Virus record (IMG/VR): IMGVR_UViG_3300025940_000017
Span: 1-35,993 of that record
DNA: 35,993 nucleotides
Strand: one strand, 5' to 3'
Source: a virus
Of the stretch, positions 31,264 to 35,993 are shown in pieces (the stretch's first letter is position 1; each line of letters starts with the position of its first letter). Under the pieces are notes generated by a model. The model worked only from the letters and a program-made list of their open reading frames with translations, was not told the origin of the DNA and ran no database searches. Made by a program: the position numbers and the translations under genes.

Positions 31264-31492
31264 GTATATCCACCGGCTCTTCCCCTGTCGCTGTGCTGCA
31301 TGTACCAAGGCCAACACGGAGTACAACCGGGACTACCGGGCTCGGAAGCGGGCGATCAAGAACCCCAACGTGATCTGTGACATCTGTGGCCTCAGGATGG
31401 CGAGCCCTCTGGCCCTCGGCGGGCATAAGTCAGGGCACACCAAGCGGGGCAGCCAGAACGTGAAGCGGATCCGCAGGATGTCCAAGACATGA
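31208..31492 (+). CDS. Zinc-finger protein, tandem paralogue 2
   Basis: A 94-residue protein from ATG 31208, preceded by GAGAGAG. It repeats the layout of its neighbour: C27-x-C29-x2-C32 with NTEYNRDYR, then C57-x2-C60...H73-x3-H77, and a basic tail (TKRGSQNVKRIRRMSK). The distance between the two metal sites (30 residues) is the same in both, so gene duplication is the simplest reading. It overlaps the Cas4-like gene in an ATGA junction. Confidence 0.72.
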   Translation: MPPKGVLLKPLPEHGTHARYIHRLFPCRCAACTKANTEYNRDYRARKRAIKNPNVICDICGLRMASPLALGGHKSGHTKRGSQNVKRIRRMSKT

Positions 31493-32547
31493 CCACGATC
31501 AAGCGCCAGCGCATGACGGCGTCCTCCTTGGACCGGTTCAAGAAGGCTGTAGTCGGAAACGACACCTACGTCCTGGGTGACATCCAGGCCCACGTCATGC
31601 AGCGCCTCTCCGAGAGCGACCTGAACCGTCGTTCGGAGGTGCTGCATCCCAGCGACATGTCGAAGCCGGAATGGTGCTATCGACATGACTACTACCGGAT
31701 CATCGGTGTTGAGCCAACAGACAAGGTGGCCAACCCGTCGTTCTTCATGAAGAACATCTTCGAGGAGGGCCACGAGATCCACCGGAAGTGGCAGCGCTGG
31801 CTGTGGGAGATGGGCTACCTGTGGGGTGTCTTCGAGTGCCGTGACTGTTATCACAGGTGGTGGGATCTCTCACCGCGCAGGTGCATGGCGTGCGGGAAGG
31901 AGCGCCTGCGCTACCAGGAGGTGCCCATGGAGACCCGCCTGGTGGCCGGGCACTCTGATGGTGGTATCATCAAGCCGGGCGCGGTTCCCTCGTTGCTGGA
32001 GGTCAAGAGCGTCAGCCTTGGTACGCTCCGGTTCGAGGCGCCCAGCCTGTACGAGTTGTATCAACAGGGTGTCGGGATCGACAAGATCTGGTGGCAGATC
32101 CAGCGGCCGTTCCCCTCACACCTCCGGCAGGGACTGATCTACCTGTGGTTGGCCAACGAGGGTGCCCTGAGCAACATCTTGCTGGAAGTGCTACCGGAAC
32201 CACCGAAGCAGATCGTGTTCATCTACGAGTGGAAGCCCACGCAGTCGGTGAAGGAGTTCGTCGTCAAGTACACGCCGCGTCCGCTGACCCGGGTGCTGAA
32301 GGGCGTGTCTCTGGTGGGTGAGGCCATCGACCGGGGCAAGCCGCCGCCCCGGCCGGACTGGGCAGAGGACGAGGACAGCCCGGTGTGTCGGAGTTGTCCC
32401 TACCGCTCGGTCTGCTACCATCTTTCCGTACCCTATGACGCCAACAGTCCGGCGCAAGCGCCAACACTCCAGGTCCAGCGGTCCAAGTCGGGTGTACGCA
32501 GGCGTGCCCTTGCCCGACCGCCCTGGGCGAGTTCCGCATCTCCCTGA
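31489..32547 (+). CDS. Cas4/RecB-like PD-(D/E)XK exonuclease with Fe-S cysteines and zinc ribbon
   Basis: A 352-residue protein from ATG 31489 (ATGA). The nuclease core is GHSD157GG, LLE171-V-K173 and RQGLIYLWL. A four-cysteine iron-sulfur set as in Cas4 and AddB is visible: C63 near the N-terminus and C300-x2-C303-x5-C309 near the C-terminus. An inserted zinc ribbon, C117-x2-C120 and C132-x2-C135, lies between C63 and the catalytic Asp. Phage proteins of this type probably resect DNA ends for recombination. There are no cas1/cas2 genes or CRISPR arrays, so a CRISPR role is not suggested. The last ~37 codons overlap the next gene. Confidence 0.87.
   Translation: MTTIKRQRMTASSLDRFKKAVVGNDTYVLGDIQAHVMQRLSESDLNRRSEVLHPSDMSKPEWCYRHDYYRIIGVEPTDKVANPSFFMKNIFEEGHEIHRKWQRWLWEMGYLWGVFECRDCYHRWWDLSPRRCMACGKERLRYQEVPMETRLVAGHSDGGIIKPGAVPSLLEVKSVSLGTLRFEAPSLYELYQQGVGIDKIWWQIQRPFPSHLRQGLIYLWLANEGALSNILLEVLPEPPKQIVFIYEWKPTQSVKEFVVKYTPRPLTRVLKGVSLVGEAIDRGKPPPRPDWAEDEDSPVCRSCPYRSVCYHLSVPYDANSPAQAPTLQVQRSKSGVRRRALARPPWASSASP
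32394..32421 (+). promoter_or_regulatory. Internal promoter within the Cas4-like gene
   Basis: TTGTCC at 32394-32399, a 16-base spacer and TACCAT at 32416-32421. It lies 13 bases before ATG 32435, which has no ribosome site. Confidence 0.4.
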
Positions 32548-32935
32548 GGACATCACCTCGTGTGCCGACGAGGAGTTGATGGAGTTGTTCAGTCAGTTCA
32601 TCGGCTGGCAGAACTATGTCTCGGTCAGCCTGGCCGAGGCCGACGTGGCTGAGAACGATGCCGAGACGGCGGTCAAGTACGCCGAGGCCACCGCTCTGGT
32701 GGAGACGTGGACCGGTGCCAAGGAGGACCGGGTGACCGTGGCTCGCGCCGAGCGGGAGTTGGCTCCTGACGTCCGCAAGGCACGGGATGCATACAACAAG
32801 GCCTACGCTCACCGGAAGCGAGTCTCTGTGCTTGTCGACAACTTCGAGCGCAGTGCTGCGCTCATCAGCCGTGAACTCTCCCGGCGCATCGGACGGGAGC
32901 CCGTCGAGCGTCGTCAACAGAGGTGGAGCCCATGA
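32435..32935 (+). CDS. Helical protein of unknown function, out-of-frame overlap with the nuclease gene
   Basis: A 166-residue protein from ATG 32435, overlapping the Cas4-like gene by 113 bases in another frame. After a basic, Ser/Arg-rich start it becomes a long helical, probably coiled-coil protein: DEELMELFSQFIGWQNYVSV, ENDAETAVKYAEATALVETW, VTVARAERELAPDVRKARDAY, then RSAALISRELSRRIGREPVERR. Similar proteins seem widespread in actinobacterial phages. Position among recombination genes would fit a mediator or adaptor, but that is inference. The next gene begins in an ATGA overlap. Confidence 0.72.
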   Translation: MTPTVRRKRQHSRSSGPSRVYAGVPLPDRPGRVPHLPEDITSCADEELMELFSQFIGWQNYVSVSLAEADVAENDAETAVKYAEATALVETWTGAKEDRVTVARAERELAPDVRKARDAYNKAYAHRKRVSVLVDNFERSAALISRELSRRIGREPVERRQQRWSP

Positions 32936-33186
32936 CCACGTGTGTGCTCTGTGACGAGGAACTGACCGTCTCGGTCTCGATCCTCCAGCCGATTCATCGG
33001 GAGTGCGCCATGCGTGCTGGGCTGGGTGGGATCGGGCACCACATCGACCATGAGTACTTCTGTAAGCAGAAGGGCGACCCGGATGCTGGGCTCCCGTACC
33101 GGCTGTCGGCGCTGCTGGTTGCTACTTACGTCAGGTACGTCGGTCCCGAGAAGGCGGCGCAGTCAGCGGTCAATGTCAATGACTAA
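32932..33186 (+). CDS. Small Cys/His protein, possible zinc binder
   Basis: An 84-residue protein from ATG 32932 (ATGA overlap) with AGGTGG just before it. C4-x2-C7 and H22-x2-C25 form a possible zinc site, followed by GGIGHHIDHEYFC and GDPDAGLPYRLSALLV. This pattern recurs in actinobacterial phage proteins of unknown role. It overlaps the next nuclease gene. Confidence 0.65.
   Translation: MTTCVLCDEELTVSVSILQPIHRECAMRAGLGGIGHHIDHEYFCKQKGDPDAGLPYRLSALLVATYVRYVGPEKAAQSAVNVND
33169..33183 (+). repeat. GTCAATGTCAATGAC repeat, copy 3
   Basis: Exact 15-base match to 16791-16805. It overlaps the start codon region of the nuclease gene at 33179. Confidence 0.5.
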
Positions 33187-33568
33187 CCGGCCCAAGCAGA
33201 CGGGGACTGCCCACGAGACGGCCATCGTCAACTGGTTCCGTGAGCAGGGCTGGGAAGAGGCCGACCGGCTCACCATGAAGGGAGCGGCTGACCGCGGTGA
33301 CGTGGGCCTGGGTTTCCATGTGCCGGTGGTGATCGAGGCCAAGGGCGTGAAGCGCTCCACCCAGCGGGTCGACATGTCGGGGTTCATGCGGGAGTTGGAA
33401 TCGGAAATCGACAATGCCAAAGCCGAGACAGGTGTTGTCATCATCAAGAAGAGCGGTACTACCGATGTCGGCAAGTACTATGCTCTGCTCCCTGTGTGGC
33501 GCTACGAGCAGTTGATCGCAGCGCTGTACCCAAAGCGTCGGGTGATCCGGCGCAGGAGGATGACGTGA
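33179..33568 (+). CDS. PD-(D/E)XK endonuclease, resolvase-like
   Basis: A 129-residue protein from ATG 33179 (ATG 33173 adds two residues). The fold is recognisable from TGTAHETAIVNWFREQG with the early Glu, then GAADRGDVGL with the Asp, VVIEAKGVKR with E-x-K, and the helix MRELESEIDNAKAETGVVI. This matches Holliday-junction-resolvase and VSR-like nucleases. It is the third nuclease of this superfamily within 2.9 kb. Division of labour with the enzyme at 30682 is unclear. It ends in a very basic tail (KRRVIRRRRM). Confidence 0.75.
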   Translation: MTNRPKQTGTAHETAIVNWFREQGWEEADRLTMKGAADRGDVGLGFHVPVVIEAKGVKRSTQRVDMSGFMRELESEIDNAKAETGVVIIKKSGTTDVGKYYALLPVWRYEQLIAALYPKRRVIRRRRMT

Positions 33569-33569
33569 G

Positions 33570-33734
33570 ATGCCAGCGGTGAAGTTGAAGGACATGGAGT
33601 GCCCGCGGTGCCAGAAGCAGTACGAGCGTCTCCCGCTTCGAGACGGTGACTTCCCCGGTCATCGCTGCCCTGATGGTGTCATCACCACGCTGGTTGTGAC
33701 GGACACACCACCTCTGCTGAGGTCAGTGGGCTAG
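33570..33734 (+). CDS. Tiny zinc-finger-like protein
   Basis: A 54-residue ORF: ATG 33570 to TAG 33732-33734. AGGAGG at 33554-33559 is a good ribosome site about 10 bases upstream. C11-x2-C14 and H31-x-C33 suggest a zinc site (MECPRCQKQYE, FPGHRCPDG). It begins one base after the nuclease stop, so it is probably co-translated. Function unknown. Confidence 0.6.
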   Translation: MPAVKLKDMECPRCQKQYERLPLRDGDFPGHRCPDGVITTLVVTDTPPLLRSVG

Positions 33735-33766
33735 TCTCCGTCCCGTCGTTCGCACAGGAGACGGGG

Positions 33767-34096
33767 ATGGTTCACGCTGCCGGAGCAACTCATGTGGTGG
33801 ATCCGAGAACCATGACCTTCTTCAACGAGGAAGAGTCACTGCTGAAGGTCGCTGCGGCCAGCCCGCCCCAGGCCATCGCCACGGCTCTCGTGCGTTCCAT
33901 CCAGGAAGGGAAGCAGCCGGTGATGCGCGCCATCGGGCACGGCGCTGTCGGGCAGGCCGTGAAAGCCCAGATCCTGGCTCGTGGTCTCGCAGCGCCCATC
34001 GGTCTCGATCTGCTGTTCATGCCAGCATTCGACAGTGTGACCAATGAGCAGGGCGAGGAGTTGTCGGCCATCATCTGGCGCACGTTCTGGCGGTAG
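33767..34096 (+). CDS. spoVS: SpoVS-like protein (Alba-like fold)
   Basis: A 109-residue protein from ATG 33767 with AGGAG six bases upstream. From residue ~24 it matches the stage V sporulation protein S family across its full length: LLKVAAASPPQAIATALV, MRAIGHGAVGQAVKAQILARG, then PIGLDLLFMPAF and EELSAIIWRTF. SpoVS has an Alba-like nucleic-acid-binding fold and, in Bacillus, affects sporulation and septation. A phage copy may bind DNA or RNA or alter host division or sporulation. It has an added ~23-residue N-terminus. It sits between the recombination genes and a second virion gene, three bases before the latter's ATG. Confidence 0.88.
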   Translation: MVHAAGATHVVDPRTMTFFNEEESLLKVAAASPPQAIATALVRSIQEGKQPVMRAIGHGAVGQAVKAQILARGLAAPIGLDLLFMPAFDSVTNEQGEELSAIIWRTFWR

Positions 34097-34098
34097 TG

Positions 34099-35993
34099 AT
34101 GCGCACCTATGACGGCATGTACAAGGCGCTCTGCCTCAGTGTGGAGCCCACCAGGGGCATGATCAAGGCCCAGGTGCCCCAGGTCTTCAGTGATGTTGTC
34201 ATCATCATTCGCAACTCGGCGGGCTCCATGCCGTTCGCCGGAGCCCGCGGCTGGGTCGGCTTCGAGAACGGTCAGGCCGAGCGGCCGGTGTGGGTCGGTA
34301 CCGACACGCTGGTTGGCGAGTCGGACCCCAGTGGCAGCGGGGGAGGCGGTGGTGACGGCAGCGGTGGCTGGGAGATCGTGGAGACGTCCTCGCTGCTGCC
34401 GTCCTCTCCAGCCATCGGTGCTAGGTACTTTGTCAACGACATCAACAACGTCTTGGAGTGGTCGGGCTCGGCCTGGACGAACCTGGCTGACACCGGCCTT
34501 GGCATCGTGGAGGCGAACACTCTGCCTGCTGCGCTGCCGCCGGGCACGCTCTTCTTCGACATGGACGAGGTCGTCCCGGACCCCACGCCCGGCCCTCCGG
34601 GAGCACCAGGTGCACCTGGAGCCACAGGAGCCACGGGTCCGCCCGGTCCTCCTGGCATCCCTGGTGCAGGTGTTCTCTACGGCACCTGGAGTTGGCTTTC
34701 GGCAGCGTCCACCCCACCGTTGAGCACGAACAGAGTTGCGCTCAACACGGATGCTCCCAGTGCAGCAACGGCTGTGTACATCCACAAGAACGATGAGGCG
34801 ACCACGGACTTCACTGCTGTGATCAACACGCTTGTCATCAATGACGAGGTGTTCATTCAGCAGTTTGATGACTACAACAACAGAGTCACCTACAAGGTGA
34901 CTGCTGTGCCGACACTCGCCTCGAACACCTTCACCATCCCGGTGGCACTGGTCGCCGGATCGATCAGCGGTGTGGAGCCGAACAATGGCAAGGACGTCCT
35001 CGTCGCCTTCCGTCGTGCAGCCTCTGGTGGCGGTGGAGGCGGTGGCATCCTCGGCTTCCATCAGCAGACGAGTGACTACACCGTCGCCCTGGCTGATGTT
35101 GACTACGTGGTCCAGATGAATGTTGCTGTCAGCAATGTGGCCACGATCCCGCCCGTGGCTTCGGTCGCTTGGGTGGCCAATCAGCAGATCCACTTCCACA
35201 ACATGGGAGTTGGGCAGACGCGCATCGCAGGAGGTGCTGGCGTTACCGTCCTGGCCACACCGGGCAAGCGGCTGCGGGCACAGAACAGCATGGCCACGGC
35301 GATCTGCACGGCTACTCCTAACACCTGGATCCTCACCGGTGATCTGACAGCAGATGCTCCGGTCGCAACGGTGGCTCCCACGATCACGCTCGGGATCACC
35401 ACGTGGCTCTACCCGCCGCTCACGGCCTCGACGGGTACCTGGCCCGGTGCTCCGACGTTCACCTACCAGTGGCAGGAGCGGGCGTCCGGTACGTCAGGAG
35501 CCTGGTCCAACTCAACTGGTTCCGGCTACAACACAGCCACTTACCTGGGCACGGCGGGCAGCAAGGCCTACCGCTGCCAGGTGACGGCCACCGATTCCAG
35601 CGGTTCGGGAGTTGCCTACAGCGAGATCACCGAGGTGCTTGGAGCCGGGCTCAGCCAGTCCCTGAGCGCTCTGTCGACGCTGGCCCACTGGACGCTCTGC
35701 GGTGCCGAGGGAGGACGGGCAGGCACCGATCTGGTCACCGTCCCTGGCAAGGGTGAGAAGCGGACCTTCGACTGGGCGCACACCCTGGCCGAGACCTGTA
35801 CCCTCAACGTGGGCACCGCTGGCTCACAGGGTGTTGCCGGAACCAACGGTGGTGGTGCCGCAGGCACGACCGGGACTCCTACCTCGGACCCGGGTGGCGG
35901 TGGCGGTGCCTGTGATCTGCGTCTCGGAGGCACAGCGCTCGCCAATCGCAAGGGCACCGCAGGCGGCGGTGGCGGTGCTGGCATGAACAACGG
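34099..35993 (+). CDS. Spike/fibre protein: gp5-like OB-fold, collagen-like repeats, glycine-rich region (3' end outside window)
   Basis: An open frame from ATG 34099 to the right edge without stop, at least 631 residues. Residues 1-~70 (YDGMYKALCLSVEP, MIKAQVPQVFSDV, ARGWVGFENGQAERPVWVG) match the OB-fold of gp5/gpV-type baseplate spikes. A Gly/Ser linker follows, then a YFVND...LEWSGSAWT segment, a short collagen-like GxxGxxG run near residues 170-195, beta-rich repeats, an Ig-like region (FTYQWQER, YRCQVTATDSSGSG) and a glycine-rich end resembling the domains of the 11030 fibre (KRTFDWAHTLAETCTLNVG, then GGGGG runs). It is probably a spike or fibre at the tail tip, though over 20 kb from the other baseplate genes. 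The SpoVS stop is three bases upstream. Confidence 0.75.
   Translation, partial: MRTYDGMYKALCLSVEPTRGMIKAQVPQVFSDVVIIIRNSAGSMPFAGARGWVGFENGQAERPVWVGTDTLVGESDPSGSGGGGGDGSGGWEIVETSSLLPSSPAIGARYFVNDINNVLEWSGSAWTNLADTGLGIVEANTLPAALPPGTLFFDMDEVVPDPTPGPPGAPGAPGATGATGPPGPPGIPGAGVLYGTWSWLSAASTPPLSTNRVALNTDAPSAATAVYIHKNDEATTDFTAVINTLVINDEVFIQQFDDYNNRVTYKVTAVPTLASNTFTIPVALVAGSISGVEPNNGKDVLVAFRRAASGGGGGGGILGFHQQTSDYTVALADVDYVVQMNVAVSNVATIPPVASVAWVANQQIHFHNMGVGQTRIAGGAGVTVLATPGKRLRAQNSMATAICTATPNTWILTGDLTADAPVATVAPTITLGITTWLYPPLTASTGTWPGAPTFTYQWQERASGTSGAWSNSTGSGYNTATYLGTAGSKAYRCQVTATDSSGSGVAYSEITEVLGAGLSQSLSALSTLAHWTLCGAEGGRAGTDLVTVPGKGEKRTFDWAHTLAETCTLNVGTAGSQGVAGTNGGGAAGTTGTPTSDPGGGGGACDLRLGGTALANRKGTAGGGGGAGMNN

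Noticed and set aside
31489-32547. CRISPR adaptation module, because of the Cas4-like nuclease
   Set aside because: There is no cas1, cas2 or array in the window, and phages commonly carry this nuclease among recombination genes.
33790-35199. Long minus-strand open frame opposite SpoVS and the spike gene
   Set aside because: Both plus-strand proteins are recognisable over this span, so the antisense frame is a shadow.

Overview
This window is a section of a tailed bacteriophage genome (Caudoviricetes) with a contractile tail (myovirus type). The evidence is a tail-sheath C-terminus, a T4 gp19-like tube protein, a tape measure, a LysM/hub/gp25/J/I baseplate series, and then a phage replication and recombination module. 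GC content is high. Start codons include many GTG and some TTG, and several genes have an actinobacterial-style TANNNT -10 box a few bases before the start codon with no ribosome binding site (leaderless-type starts). A high-GC actinobacterial host is therefore the best guess, but this is inference. No terminase, portal, capsid, integrase, tRNA or CRISPR array was found in the window.

Layout. (1) 1-14.9 kb, plus strand, tightly coupled: end of tail sheath, tail tube, a CxxC-containing baseplate/tail assembly protein, a tiny DUF6760-like ORF in another frame, a tape measure with M15 peptidase and lysozyme-like domains, a tube-adaptor fused to an NlpC/P60-like peptidase, LysM protein, hub protein, gp25-like wedge, baseplate J, tail protein I, a 1064-residue glycine-rich fibre and a LamG-like protein. 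A strong hairpin ends this operon. (2) 14.9-17.6 kb, a transition zone: a minus-strand pair (holin-like membrane protein and a very acidic SAP-like protein), overlapping divergent promoters, two plus-strand genes of unknown function, a small minus-strand zinc-finger-like gene and several terminators. (3) 17.6-33.7 kb, plus strand, DNA metabolism: winged-helix replication protein, degenerate DnaC-like loader, DnaB-like helicase, CHC2/Toprim primase, SNF2-like helicase, ssDNA-binding protein, family A DNA polymerase with exonuclease, ParB-like protein, RecA-like recombinase, three PD-(D/E)XK nucleases including a Cas4/RecB-like one, and many small Cys/His proteins. (4) 33.7-36 kb: a SpoVS-like protein, then a second virion gene with a gp5-like OB-fold, collagen-like repeats and a glycine-rich region. 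This gene has no stop before the window ends.

How it fits together. The tail operon encodes a complete short baseplate inventory with three cell-wall hydrolase domains built into virion proteins. The replication cluster supplies a primosome (initiator, loader, helicase, primase), polymerase, SSB and a recombination/resolution set. Points worth attention include the separated spike-like gene, a possible +1 frameshift before the tape measure, unusual P-loops in both helicase and loader, tandem paralogous zinc proteins, phage SpoVS, and a short GTCAATGTCAATGAC-type repeat recurring mainly at gene boundaries.
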